Positions 1 through 11,579 of a DNA stretch of 64,000 nt are shown here, one piece after another. A program made the position numbers and the translations under genes. This stretch comes from Gonocerus acuteangulatus. Its lineage: Eukaryota > Arthropoda > Insecta > Hemiptera > Coreidae. Where the stretch lies: the NCBI GenBank assembly GCA_946811695.1, contig OX328132.1, positions 99,513,422 through 99,577,421 of the forward strand, in the 5' to 3' direction. Each line of letters opens with the position of its first letter. Within the stretch, counting starts at the first letter, position 1. The notes under the pieces were generated by a model that saw only the letters and a program-made list of their open reading frames with translations, was not told the origin of the DNA and made no database searches.

Positions 1-172
1 TATAGCCCTACCCCAAAAATGTAGTGCGACTGCGCATCATTGAGCCCCTGTGTGGGAAGGCCACGACCCTTCGTCGGGTGGACTATACACCCATAAAGTC
101 CAAATCTTGAGGCCAAATTGTGCAGTCACGGCCTTGAGATTTGAACTGAACGTGTGTGGCTACTCTAGATCA
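1..172 (+). repeat. Repeat family D, copy 1 (cut by window edge)
   Basis: Positions 97-165 match two other places in the window (35597-35655 and 49009-49066) with few changes. The shared block holds a short inverted pair, CTTGAGGCC and GGCCTTGAG. The right end GAACTGAACGTGTGTGGC resembles the reverse complement of the left end of the copy at 35296 (GGTGCCCACACACG), so the family probably has terminal inverted repeats and is MITE-like. No coding potential is visible. Confidence 0.55.
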
Positions 173-1030
173 GCTGTGCTGATACTTGTGTTGTCACGTC
201 CGACTATCCACGCCTCGGCAATCTCAACGGTTACCAATCACTTCGCTATAAGAGGGAAATAAATATGTTAACATAATGATTACATTAGCTTTGTTCATAA
301 TATGGCTATTAATGTTGTCATCACGATTGACGATTCTGTGCGCTGGTCCATTTCGTGCCTTACTTGTGTCATCCTTAGTAATACAAACGTTGACAGTTTG
401 AGATAAACATCTTTGAAAGTGAGATTGAGAAATGTTGCAAATAAGGCTTTGGTTCGAGGGCTAGCGGTGGAAGGAGAATTTAGGGCAGGGTAGTTGCGGG
501 CTGGCATTGATGGAGATAGGGGAGGGCTGATAGTTATCTCCGACTACCTCAAAGCAAGCCGCTCCTCCAACTCTCTAAGGCTCTGTCATCGTTTTTCCCG
601 CTATCGCTCCTCCAATCCTCCTACTTAGCAAGCCCACTTATCCACCACCCTCCGACGTATTTAGGAAAAATGACATTCTGTCCCGTGGTCATATCTGCAC
701 GAATACATCATTATTATAAGACTCAAGAAGATATCTCTCCATCTCACCAAATTTATATTTCTCTATCGAAGCTCTTCTTTAACCGCTTGATTGCTGAATT
801 GAATACAGGCGGAATTCATTTCGCCCTAGATGCACGCTCTACGCGGAGCTCATTCCTTTAATATATATAACGTTTTCAATTTCTTTTTTTTTTCAGATTT
901 AAGACGAATACTGTGAATTTCTAGTTCTTCTAGGAAGAGATGACAAAGAAAACAGGCTAAACGTTTTATTGAAACTAAAGGTAGGTGAAGTTTTATAAAA
1001 TTAATCTACATGAATTATAAATATTTCAGG
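173..1030. other. Unassigned AT-rich stretch
   Basis: Only short chance reading frames are present. I see no repeat shared with the rest of the window, no protein motif and no RNA gene. Confidence 0.5.
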
Positions 1031-1256
1031 TGAGTATATAAGGGGGGCTGCAGCCCCCCCCCCCCCCCCCGAAATGTTGATTTGATGGTAAAAATGAATA
1101 AAATAAGATCACTTAGTTCATAAAAAATATTTTATTTGAGGTGTAATCACGTTTTAGTTGCCTAAAACTATTCCAAGTTCTAAATTATAAGTATTCCATA
1201 CCCCGGAAATGGTCCCAGCACCTCCCCCCGAAATTTTACCCCCCGTGAATTTAGAG
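1031..1256 (+). repeat. Repeat family E, copy 1
   Basis: It begins with TATAAGGGGGGCTGCAGCC followed by a C homopolymer and ends in C-rich sequence and CCCCCCGTGAAT. A second copy at 32347-32598 has the same order of blocks: the GGGGGGCTG start, GGTAAAAATG, AATAAGATCACTT, AGTATTCCATACCCC and CCCGTGA. About 225-250 bp, noncoding. Confidence 0.65.
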
Positions 1257-1269
1257 TTGGCACCGTCGA

Positions 1270-1725
1270 CTTTTGGTTTCAGGAGAAATTATGGTTTTCC
1301 GAAGGAACAACAAGTACCAAACGGACACCCCCTTGGGAGCCGACTCAAAACACAAATTCTCAGGGTCCCCCCCCCCCCCCCCCCGTTTCGCCTTTAATAA
1401 CTCTCTAATGTCTATCATCCTGCAACATTTCAACTCTCTAGCTTTTCATCATTTTGATGAGTGAGTCAGTAAGTGAGTAGTATTAGTTCCGATTTCCATA
1501 TCATATATCTCAGAAACGCTTCAATGTAGAATTATGAAACTTTCCAATTTTAATTATATCTATTAGTATAATACCTGAGTAAAATTTCATAAGTTTATCT
1601 TTAACTTGGCCAAAGTTATGAGGGGGCAAATATCGGCTCTAATACTTCGTGTAATATACACACGTATATTACATACAGTGCGTACGCCTGAACTTGGCCT
1701 GGCGTACTACTTCTATAGATATATT
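1270..1725 (+). repeat. Repeat family I, copy 1
   Basis: This stretch, with a C homopolymer at about 1369-1384, appears again in reverse complement at 6530-6925. Shared blocks include GAAGGAACAACAAGTAC, GATGAGTGAGTCAGTAAGTG, ATTCTACATTGAAGCG-type sequence and GATATTTGCCC/GGGGCAAATATC. The family is unidentified. The short frames across it are not conserved between copies. Confidence 0.6.
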
Positions 1726-1864
1726 TATATAAACTTCCTAATCGTGTCACGTAGTATTTTCGTGGACTGTGTTTTCTATGAAACGTTAGTATTTTTGTAA
1801 GGCGCCACACAATTCTTCAATGGGTTAGCGGATAAAAATAGTGAACAAAATCTTTATAATATAT

Positions 1865-2130
1865 GATTTTTTCCCGCTAGTGGGGTTGCTTAATTCCAGA
1901 AGGTAAAACAAAATTTCTTTAAAATAAAGAAAATTTGTCGGAAGACTGAAGTTTGTTTTACCTTCTGGAATTAACCCATTAATGCAACAGTGATGCGAAA
2001 ATGCATCACTTTGCTATTTCCTATTTGGGGTTGTCTAATAATACTATTATCCATGTAATAATTATTCTGGCAAGTTCCATGTAATAATTCTGGGCATTAA
2101 TGGGTTAAGCAACCCCACTACCGGAAAACA
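1865..2130. mobile_element. MITE-like element with nested inverted repeats
   Basis: Outer arms CCGCTAGTGGGGTTGCTTA (from about 1874) and TAAGCAACCCCACTACCGG (to about 2124) face each other. Inside lie perfect 22-bp arms at 1891-1912 and 1952-1973 (TAATTCCAGAAGGTAAAACA and its complement), and a 15-bp pair TTAACCCATTAATGC (1971-1985) with its complement at 2092-2106. It has no coding capacity and looks like a nonautonomous DNA transposon of unknown superfamily. Confidence 0.6.
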
Positions 2131-3164
2131 TCAAAAAATTAATACAGCTTGTCGATTTTCTACCGGAACAGGATTATGTTGTAACAACATAAACGAACAT
2201 GCATGCCAGCACCTGATGATGGCGCATTTGTGTTGAAAGGCCTAGTGCAAAATAAAGAAATTTTGTGGGAAGACTGAATTTTGTTTTCACGAATACTCCT
2301 TCTGAAATACGATTTGTTCTTTTTTTCATAACTTTCCAAGATTTTAAATTTCCCAGGTAATGATTGAGGGATGAGAAGGTGGGATTTAGTTGGGGGAAAT
2401 TGAAGCAGTAGATTGCCTAATGATACTTCAGTAGGTGAAAATGATAGCCATCAATGTGACCATCAATTTTCCTTGATAGTCGAATATATATGAAGAGGGA
2501 GGGGAGTGAGAGATTAACTACCAAGCCTCTACAACAATAACAGATATAAGGACCCGATATACCCACAGAGCCCATCATGTAGCCCTAATATACAGCAATA
2601 ATAAAACCACCAAATGTTCCCCCAGACCCATATTAACAATCAATTCTCTCCAGTAATAGCTATCAATTACAGGTTTACATATTCTAGCTGAATTTCGTTT
2701 ATTATCTTCGTTCCCTTACGATTTAGTACATGAGATTAAAATTCACTGCACGTTGTGTATCAGGTCTAAAGTATTGTACACTAAGGGAGGTCCTTTTGAA
2801 TGTGCAGGCTCACATAAATCAGAGTTTCGCACAAATCGATTAAATTTTACTTATGACTAATTAATCATGGAATAACATATTATTATGATTAGTCATTATT
2901 AAACCATTCTCGTAAACACAACTCAAGTTAAACATTAGTCGTATGACATTACTCATAAGTGAAATTAGTCATAAATCTATCTGTTGGTCGTCAATCATTG
3001 ATAGTCTGTAGTAATGATTGGCATGATCAATGTTGTAAATACTTTTGGTTTTAGGCTAATGGAATCATGTTTACATATATACATTGGGGTTTGGAATTCC
3101 TTCATGTAGCAGTTCTATTTTATATTTTGAACGGACTGTCCAAAAGAAAAAACTGTTCAGAACA
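2131..3164. other. Unassigned stretch
   Basis: Around 2245-2285 there is a decayed copy of the interior of the preceding element (AAAATAAAGAAATTTTGT, GGAAGACTGAA, TTTTGTTTT). The rest is AT-rich with several ATTAGTCAT-like words at 2855-3010 and no supported gene. Confidence 0.4.
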
Positions 3165-3410
3165 GTGGGGGCGAGGTTAGCTGAAGGACCCAGGCTCAGA
3201 ACTAAAGATCCCAGATCGTCCCTAGGTTCACCCAGCCTTTAATTAATTCATTAATAAACGGGTCTGCAAAGGGAAAAATCAGGCGGCCGGAGCATATTAA
3301 TGACCACACTACCTCCCCAGTGTGCCGTAGTGTCAAAAATCAGATACCACTTAAGTATCTGCCTCTCTGGACCCTTGTGCCTGTTACGGGCTGTTTTTTT
3401 TTTCTTTGTT
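3165..3410 (+). repeat. tRNA-derived SINE, family F, internally deleted
   Basis: It starts GGGGCGAGGTTAGCT, the first part of a tRNA-like head, then jumps to the body. The 3' part (AATCAGGCGGCCGGAGCAT, CCAGTGTGCCGTA, AGTATCTGCC, CTGTTACGGGCTG, T run) matches the full copies at 39187-39532 and 45168-45472. The second half of the head with the B box is missing, so this copy is probably dead. Confidence 0.7.
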
Positions 3411-3479
3411 TTTGTTTGAGTCTTGTTCTTTACACAACTTGTGATTACTGGTGTAATGACTACTATGACGCCCAACATT

Positions 3480-4620
3480 GAAAATATTAGCCAAAACCTT
3501 TTTTTACTAATTATTGTTTAATTTGTAAACAAATTAATTATCAATCATAAATCTAGGAATTTCTCCAGTCTTTATTATTAATCTGGGTTTACTAGTCATT
3601 AGTCAAAGTCTGTTTTAATCATTAATAACATAATAATAATTTAAAATATAAATAAATAACATAACTAAAGTTTCACAATCTGTAACAAAGCAATCTAAAT
3701 GAATAAAAAATAACTACATAGATACTTAGCTAGAATAAATGAAAAAATAAATAGAATCTAATATTATGAATTATAGCATGGCTTCAATAGTTTCAAAATT
3801 TAAAATTGTTTCTAATGATAATTCCTCGCTGTTATCTGCTATATATGGCTGAAGGTATTGTTGTCTGTGATTAATGGTTTATAAATAAGATTTCCTAACC
3901 ACTTACATATTTTATCTGGTTATAAAACTTGAGTTTAAATAAATAAATTTTAAATATATTACTTAGTAAAACAAAAGTTTTTATAAACGAGCGGAAATCG
4001 ATTTTGCGGACTAAGTCATTTCTGCTTAGATTTGGATGTTGTCAGTATTCTTTGCATTGTGTCCATCTACATGCTTGAAATCTCGCTCTTCTTCGAGATG
4101 ACATTAAAATAGGCTTTTAAATTATTCAAAATAAAATGATTTTATTGATGTAAGTTTTCCTTAAAAATAGCAAGAAGCTTGAAAACAAAATATTAACTTA
4201 TTTTTCTAAGCTTTTCAAATAACACCAAGGTAAAACACCTTATAGAAACACGCAAATAAGACGCAGTTCCTGAGAGTGGGGCTTTTTCAGTACATGAAGT
4301 GTATTGACCCCGTCGAATAAGCTTCTTATTCTCAAGAGTTTGTCTCTAAAAGCTGTTATGTCCTCTTGAAAAGACTCTTAAGCGGCCATTAAAAGACACA
4401 TGAAAAAAGGTATATTATACCTCATTCTCCATAACTGCCGTTACTTAGTCGGCGAAATCCTCAACATAAAACACCTTATACAGGAAAACCCATAAACATT
4501 TAATTCTAACCGAGCCTCTTAGAATTACTTTGTTCCCCATAAAAACTCTTTCAGTACGCTCCTTCCTAAATGGAAAAAAAAAACAACAACAAAAAAAAGC
4601 ACTAAAACCACTGAAATGCA
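3480..4620. other. AT-rich stretch without recognised features
   Basis: Very AT-rich, with only short frames. I see no match to other repeats in the window. Confidence 0.45.
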
Positions 4621-4622
4621 TA

Positions 4623-4658
4623 ATTAAAGTGAGTTTAGTGATATAAACTCACTTTAAT
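4623..4658. repeat. Perfect 15-bp-arm hairpin
   Basis: ATTAAAGTGAGTTTA (4623-4637) and its exact complement (4644-4658) enclose a 6-nt loop. A second hairpin, TTGCCACGATT with a TCCT loop, lies at 4724-4749. Both sit just upstream of the family A element starting at 4788. Their role is unknown. Confidence 0.6.
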
Positions 4659-4923
4659 CACCCTATCGAAAATTGCTTTAGAAGTATTTGTGTAAAGAAT
4701 TTCGTGAGCTTTCGAATGAACGATTGCCACGATTTCCTAATCGTGGCAAATTGGTCCTCGAGATATTTACGAAAATCTCATACGTTTTAGCGCGGTTCCT
4801 CCCTCCCCATAGGGAGGAACCCCGCTTATAAGGTTGATACAATGAAACAATCCGGAAGTGCCGACTAGAAAATTTCGCGTTTCAGAACCCCTAGAGACCG
4901 AAAATAACGGTGGTTCAAATTTG

Positions 4924-4925
<2 letters not shown>

Positions 4926-4990
<65 letters not shown>
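4926..4990. repeat. (TA)n microsatellite inside A1
   Basis: Near-pure TA dinucleotides with one TG interruption. The same position holds (TA)n in the other family A copies, so the tract is part of the element. Confidence 0.9.
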
Positions 4991-4993
<3 letters not shown>

Positions 4994-5900
4994 CTGTTCG
5001 CTCATTTCTGGCTTCCCTGATGGTCCGATTTTGATGAAATTTGGTACAAAAATCCGTCGTCCAATTTGAAAGGTCAAGATCGTTAACCAGCAAAATCCGC
5101 CCACTGGAAGATGGCGTTTGGGGCGAAATTCGCGCAGAAAAAATCGTAACGCTTACGTTTTTGAGTTCATAAGCTTGTAAGTACTCGTTTTATAGGCTTC
5201 TTGGGCTAGGAAAACGAATGAAACCATTTTCAAGGCGATAGCTTTAACCGTTTTCGAGAAAATTGGAAAAATAGTTTTTGAGTACCGTTTTTGGTTTGGG
5301 TACTTAGAATCATGGGATTCAGTTGAAAAATTTTCTGCATGTTCTACTTTCATTAAAACTAATATGTTGAAATTTATGTTACGTTTGGAGTTAAGGAAGG
5401 GTCAGAATAAAATATTTTATTAACAAACATAAAAAGTTTTGGTAACTTTGTATACTTTCCTTAATATCTCGAAAAAGGTTGAGAATTTTGGTAAACGGAG
5501 GAATACCATTAGAAAGCTTACTAAATTCTCTAAAAAAAAGGTTCTAATGAAAGTTTTGATTAGACGATGTCAATCGGAGAAATAAGTGTTTAAAACTTTA
5601 AAGTAATTGATTTCGCTTATTCGAACTGTTCTTTTTGTCTGTTTTTATTCCTTGTTATTTTTTAACTGCTTGTAGTTGGATAATGTATTTGATAATAAAT
5701 CAGGTTAAGAAAAATAAGAAAAACAATTTAATCTCAGAGATATGGATTTCCAAGATAGCTTTTCAAATGCCTAGCGGGGTCCTTCCTAGGGCTGGATACC
5801 CTGGATGGGTATCCAGGTAAGATCGTAAATAAGACCTTTCTTGAAAGTAAAGATGGAACTGTCAACGTTGGCCCTCCTCTGCCTCCCGGCACTTTCATTG

Positions 5901-5934
5901 CTGACGAAGGCTACCAATGAGTAGCCAAAACGTC
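5901..5934 (+). ncRNA. Hammerhead-like ribozyme motif, defective
   Basis: The segment reads CTGACGA, then A, then stem GGCTAC/GTAGCC, then CAAAACGTC. The hammerhead core would need GAAA after stem II. Here the G is replaced by A, so this copy should be inactive. It lies in a Penelope-type segment shared with 25300-25440, 26035-26165 and 57690-57870. Confidence 0.4.
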
Positions 5935-6231
5935 CTAAATATAGATTTTTTAACAAAAATCGTATTGAGGTTTCTTTAGCCGAATCCCAGCCATTCCATC
6001 TTTACTTATCACCTCGGCGGCTAACTATCTAATCTTCATGCTTTCTAGAAATGTGGACCCAAAATAATAACAGCTTCTATTTTAGTCATTTTAAATGAGT
6101 CTAGAGATAAAAACGGAACCGCGCTAAGATGATGCAGTTCCTGCGAGTCGGACTTTTTATGTATAGTAATAAAATAATCTTTTCGAAAACGTCCTTCGCT
6201 CCAAATGTAACCAAAATTTAAACATCTTTAT

Positions 6232-6520
6232 TTAGATGAATTTAAAACTTATATAATATTTCAGTTGAATCTCACGATTCTGAGCACACAAACCGAAAAT
6301 GAGTTACAAAACCTTAAAATGGCTTCATTCGTGTTCCTATGTTAAGGAACCTATGAAACGAATACCTGCAAGCATATGAACTTGAAAACGTAAGCGATAC
6401 GATTTTTTTCGCTCCAAAAACCATGTTCCGGCAGTCGGATACTGCTTCTTAACAAACTTGACCATTCAAATTAGGCGAATGATTATTGTACCAAATTTCA
6501 TCAAAGTCGAGCCATAAATA
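6232..6520 (-). mobile_element. Family A interior fragment
   Basis: In reverse complement this matches the A1 interior after the (TA)n: the blocks around GATGAAATTTGGTACAA, GGTCAAGTTTGTTAA, CGTAAGCGTT-like sequence and AAACGAATGAA are recognisable. Both ends are missing and it is diverged, indicating an old copy. Confidence 0.6.
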
Positions 6521-6529
6521 TATACAAAT

Positions 6530-6925
6530 CTAGGCGCAAGGTAATGCGCCAGGCCCAGCCCCGGCCTACGCACATTGTGTGTATATTACACGAAGTAGTA
6601 GAGCCGATATTTGCCCGCTCGTAACTTTGTACTTGTTAAAGATAAACTTATGAAATCATACACAGGTATTATACCACTAGATGTGAGTAAAACTGGTAAG
6701 TTTCATAATTCTACATAGAAGCGCTTCTAAGATGTAGCCGATGGAAAATCGGAATTTATACGACTCACTCACTCATTAAAAGTATTAGGCACTTCCCGAA
6801 AAGCTACAGACTTGACAGTTTGCAGGATGGTAGACATCAGGGTATTACTAAAGGCAAACATAAAAAAATCCTGAAAAGTTGTGTTTGAATTGTACTTGTT
6901 GTTCCTTCTGAAACTCATCATTCCT
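6530..6925 (-). repeat. Repeat family I, copy 2
   Basis: Reverse-complement match to 1270-1725. Shared words include GGGCAAATATCGGCTCTA, the long block around ATTCTACATAGAAGCG and the AAGTACAATTC/GTTCCTTCTGAA end. The C homopolymer of copy 1 is absent here. Confidence 0.6.
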
Positions 6926-6929
6926 TATC

Positions 6930-8286
6930 AGAATGAAATTTATCATTCCTTAGAAATTTATCATTTGTGGTATATTCGTGGTTAGATGCATCTTAACATT
7001 TTTATGCATATGCCTATTAATTGCCTATGTATCTTAATAAGTGTCAGGCAAGGACACAAGGGCATTTCCAAATAATGTTCAGACTGGAATTCATTATAAA
7101 GTTATAAAAAAATCAAATACCGGCATTCTATAAAGTAGATAACTACTAATTTCGGCGCCCCTTCACACCCTTATACAGGCAGAGGATGTAAGTGGGACAT
7201 ATATCTCCCTCTGTGCGTTAAAGGGTTAATACGTACCTTGTCACGAACCTAATAACATTCTCTGACTTATTTGTGCAGTTTCAACTTGGCGAGTTTCCGT
7301 TAACTTACATGCGGCCGTGGCTGCTTTAACTTACATAAAGTCCATACAAACCCGATCGTTTTAAGTCATCAAAGAGTTTATAATAATCCTGAATAGTTAC
7401 TCGAAGGGCCTGAATCTTTAAATTCCAGACATTATATAATAAATCCGATTGTTATAGTGGCCATCATTTAATGAAAGCTGGCCAGGAATTGCACAAATAA
7501 TTGAGAGCAAGGATCGAAACAGTTATTTTTTTTTTATCCTAAAAGTTAAAATTTAACTATTAAAAAAACTTTTATTTTATAAGTTAAAATATAACAGTTA
7601 AAAAAAACTTATATTTAAAAGTTTTAAGACTAAAAGTTATTTAGGAACTTCTAAAATTAGGTACATGAAAATAAAAGTTAAAGAAATACTTTTATTTTTT
7701 TTTTTTTCAATGAAAAATAATAGTTTCAAGTATTTTGATCAAGAATTTAAGGGTGGAAGCCCAGCTTAGCCACTTCAGTAAGTGTTGAAAGGGTCTGTTC
7801 AATCATAAAGTATATATTAATTGTTTATAGATATAATCTAAATTCCACACACATACTGGGTAAATTATTATAGGAATTGAATTAATTCTTCAAAATAAGT
7901 GAAATGTTCTTTGTTTAAAAATTGGTTTGTGTTTATTTACTGAAATATATTTGTTGATACATTAGTAGCTTTAATTTATTCCTTTAAACTTTTTCCTATT
8001 AAGGATTTTAATAACATTTACTTTAAAACTTTCATTTTTTAAGTTAAAAAAAAACTTTTTTATAAACTTTTTTAACCCAAAAAGAAATTTTATGTATAAA
8101 TATTTTTTTTAAATAAAAGTAATTTTATGTATAAATATTTTTTTAAATAAAAGTTAACAATTATTTTCGACCCCTGATTAAGAGGGCATTATTGGTTCTT
8201 GACAAGGTATTAAGAGCTTAAAGCTTGGCCCAATAATATGATATATCTTGCATAGGCAATCTGTTTTTTCAACGATACTTTTTTTT
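6930..8286. other. Unassigned AT-rich stretch with AAAAGTT blocks
   Basis: From about 7500 to 8160 the sequence is built largely of alternating AAAAGTTAAA and AACTTTTAT words, giving a low-complexity region with many weak inverted repeats. No gene is supported. Confidence 0.5.
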
Positions 8287-8437
8287 GGGTATATATATAT
8301 ATATACAAATTTTAACCACCGTTATATTTGTGATCTGAAAAGTAAAATATTCGTGTTGGCACTTGCGGATAGGGTCATGAGTTCAACCTAATAAGCGAAT
8401 TTTCTCCCTATGTATGCTGGGAGGAGCGGCGCTAAAA
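8287..8437 (-). mobile_element. Family A 5'-end fragment
   Basis: Reverse complement of the family A left end: AGCGCCGCTCCTCCC, a loop, the GCTTATTAGGTTGAACTCATG block, AGTGCC and AACGGTGGTTAAAATTTGTA running into (TA)n. It is diverged and cut at the microsatellite. Confidence 0.65.
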
Positions 8438-8439
8438 CC

Positions 8440-9056
8440 TCTTATTTTAAGCACATTTCTGTTTACTTGCCAAGCCTCCACACTTCAACCCCAGAATTCT
8501 CGACAAGGACAGGAGATAAGTAAGGACTTGGCGGTAGATGGAACAGGTGGAACGGGTTCGCGTGACTACTACTACATTTCATGCCATCTCCAACCCCCTT
8601 TAATGTCCTTCAAACTTTACAGGGTCACATAGCTGCCTTTTATACTTATAGCCTTTCAAAAATATCTTTCAGAATAAAGATTCTCTTGAAACACACCTTC
8701 TCGCTGAATATCTAGAGATTCTTATGACTTCAACATTTCACAGACGGTCAAGCTATAGTTTTCATTTAATTTTAATCACATCAACTGTGTTATTCAATAC
8801 AGACTTATGATAATATCAATAAAAATAATGAGCAAAACTCTCAACAATTTTTCTTATAAATAATAAAACGGAAATAAAATATGTAAAACATGTGTTTTTT
8901 AATTCATTGGACGAAAATAAAACTATTTATCTACAAATATTAATAATTAAATCCTTCTTAATTCAGCGATTAATATTCTTTTTTTTGTGCTGCATAAGAA
9001 GTAGTAATGTTGAATGAGGCTTGTATTTTTTATTTTATTTTTTTTTTTGTTATTAT

Positions 9057-9107
<51 letters not shown>

Positions 9108-9300
9108 TATATAAATATATATTTAAGGCGTACCGACTTCTATGTACATTAGTGCTGGACTATCCACGAGTAGCCACCCTTTGGAGATGTAGGGCCTTTA
9201 CCCCTCCTATTCTAGTACTTTTCTAATTCCATTAATATCTACAATTATATCATTACTCAATTACTTAAAGAACGTTTTTGGCAATATGCAATAATCGAGA
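8440..9300. other. Unassigned stretch with (TA)n at 9059-9106
   Basis: Contains a (TA)n microsatellite (about 9059-9106) preceded by a TTATTATT run. No gene or other repeat is recognised. Confidence 0.5.
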
Positions 9301-9490
9301 AGTATTTTTTTTAATTTAATTTTTTTTTTACGATACTACGACTACTGAGCCATTAGCACCGACATCCCTGGTGCAGTGTGGAATTTTCTCAACAAGCCGT
9401 AAGATGAGAATATTCCACCGGTGGGACTCGAATCCACAATCTCTTGCATGAGAATCTAAGGCGTTATCGACTAGACCACGAGTAGACCCT
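9300..9490 (-). repeat. tRNA-derived SINE, family G
   Basis: On the minus strand the head contains TGGTCTAGTCGATAACGC (A-box region) and GGATTCGAGTCCCACC (B-box region), followed by a body shared with copies at 34560, 36425, 43680, 47308 and 54785, and an A-rich tail (T run on the plus strand at 9304-9330). Two RNA polymerase III boxes plus an A-rich tail fit a tRNA-derived SINE. It is not a functional tRNA, because the cloverleaf is degraded. Confidence 0.8.
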
Positions 9491-10939
9491 GATAACCAAT
9501 CCTATCGACATTTTAAACAGATAACTACAAAAAGATTGTTTTACCACGTACATGACCCGTAGTTATGGCGTGGCCCTTGTAATGGAAGGTTTGCCTACGT
9601 TTTGTTAGGCTGTATTTATTTGTATACTTGTATAAAAAGTATCTAAGTTTGCGAATAAATTGACAAATATGTTCTTTTAACCTGTTAATCAGGAACAATT
9701 ATGTGACTGGTTGCGGAAACGTAAACGATATGCTTGCAAATAACTATGTTACATACCTATAAAAATTAATGTGTTAAATATCACAAAAAAATACTACGTT
9801 CAAGATGCTACGGCAAATTTCCACGACGAAAAATGTCATGCACATCGGCGATGTAGTTCGTGTATAATTCGTCATACCCAGTTAAAAGAATAATTTTTAA
9901 TTTTATTTATTGATCTGCCTTCACAAAATTGTTATAATTACGTTATAAGTAAAATTAAACATATGATAAAGCGTTTGTCAGCACCTATGTTTTGTTGTAC
10001 ATTTTATTTTTAACTATTAATGGCAGTTCTTGAGAAATGTAATAGAATATCGCCCCTATTTCGGTAATTAATGTCCTAAAATAATAGTAACACGCGTCAA
10101 CTATCCACTTCACTGTGGCCGCAATAATAATATGCCGTGTAAACTCCTGCCAAACGCAGCACCAAACAGAATAGAATCGTATTTATTAGCTTATAACATC
10201 CTGTAGCCATGGACTCTGGCCCATTTGGTATTAGTAGATGTTAATCGACGTGACATAAATAAATAATAAATATACGCAACATAATAAAATAATTTAGACA
10301 TAATACTTAAAAATACATAATATTAAAATATGATTGTATACAAATTGTGCAATCAATAAATCAAGTTCATGATTGTACATATAAAAAAACAATAGCAGTA
10401 CCCTTATCTCTTCTAATAGTGAATTATTACTAAGTAATTATAATATTAATAATGAATTCCGTTTTCGTACAGAAATAATAAAGAAGTAATAAAATAAACA
10501 CTATATACTTATAAAAAGTTATCATATATAACATTAATACTCCCCTGAATAGAAATACAATAAAAACAAATATTCTCAATTAAATTTCAGATCTTAATTC
10601 GAATATAAGTTGCACAAACTTTTAATAGAAAGAAAACAATTGAATTTAATTGATCCAAGTTATTGATAACAAGGGTATTCTCTAATGATACGTAATCGCT
10701 GTTATGTTTTATATATTTCCCCAAAAGTTCGATGTGTACACAACGCAGGACAGTGCAATAATAAGTGATTGAAATTGTGATTTATTGTAAGATGGTGACC
10801 CTATTTTTCAATCTATTTATATTTGGCAGAAGGTCGTTGAACAAAAAAGAGATTAATTTAGACAAAAAAATGAAGCAACATTTTTCCATTGTTTAAACAA
10901 GATCAAGAGAAACATAAATTACAATAAAATCCCAGAACA
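9491..10939. other. AT-rich stretch without recognised features
   Basis: Strongly AT-rich with only short frames. I see no repeat match, protein motif or RNA gene. Confidence 0.45.
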
Positions 10940-11023
10940 TATTAATATGCCTACGAAGACAGGTATAGTTGGGATTCGGCTAGGAGAAAAACGTCAGACT
11001 TTCAAAAAGAAATCTGTATTTTG

Positions 11024-11058
11024 GACGTTTCGACTGCAACAATGGCAGCCTTCTTCAG
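11024..11058 (-). ncRNA. Hammerhead-like ribozyme motif (left arm)
   Basis: Read on the minus strand: CTGAAGA core, one extra A, stem II GGCTGC/GCAGTC with loop CATTGTT, then GAAAC-GTC. Flanking AT-rich sequence can pair as stem I (G-C, one A-A mismatch, then TTT/AAA). The extra A between core and stem II departs from the textbook core. Confidence 0.45.
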
Positions 11059-11544
11059 CTAAAAAATATATACAACTTATAAGTAAAGAAAATGTACAAC
11101 TAGTAAGTAAAAGACAGGCAGAAATGAGCGGAGTATATATATCAATACAATAAATTTTAACCAATCTTATTTTTAAAAACAATGAAAATACGGTAGTTGG
11201 AAAGAAAACAGCATGTAGAAAGTGTTAGTAAAAACAGTACAAAAAAAAAAATTAAACAGTAAAAACAACGCACATTTTTTATGTAGTGAAAAACAAAATC
11301 TATTTTATAAGTGAATACAATTTATAACAATTAATATATAGATACATACCACTAGTATGTACTACTACTTTTTACTAACACTTTCTACAAGCTGTTTTCT
11401 TTCCAACTACCGTATTTTCATTGTTTTTAAAAATAAGATTGGTTAAAATTTATTGTATTGATATATATACTCCGCTCATTTCTGCCTGTCTTTTACTTAC
11501 TAGTTGTACATTTTCTTTACTTATAAGTTGTATATATTTTTTAG

Positions 11545-11579
11545 CTGAAGAAGGCTGCCATTGTTGCAGTCGAAACGTC
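11545..11579 (+). ncRNA. Hammerhead-like ribozyme motif (right arm)
   Basis: Same motif as in the left arm, opposite orientation. The upstream TTTTTTAG and downstream CCAAAATA can form stem I. The putative cleavage point is after GTC at 11577-11579. Confidence 0.45.

Larger units (their letters stand above)
4788..6157 (+). mobile_element. HINE/DINE-1-like element, family A copy A1
   Basis: The left subterminal repeat AGCGCGGTTCC (4789-4799) opens a hairpin (GGTTCCTCCCT, loop, AGGGAGGAACC). A (TA)n tract follows (4926-4990). The right copy GGAACCGCGCT is at 6115-6125, followed by a terminal stem-loop (GCAGTTCCTGCGAGTCGGAC) and a T run. It lies between T-rich flanks. Subterminal inverted repeats, a microsatellite and a 3' hairpin are the established layout of nonautonomous Helentron relatives, so that assignment is structural inference. 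It carries a Penelope-type segment at about 5848-6050. No Rep/helicase is encoded, and the short frames across it are by-products of repeat conservation. Confidence 0.7.

Noticed and set aside
5153..5353. Similar short frames at 5153-5353, 29223-29414 and 56960-57145 on the minus strand
   Set aside because: The frames recur only because they lie in copies of repeat family A; they differ in frame-breaking changes and have no domain.
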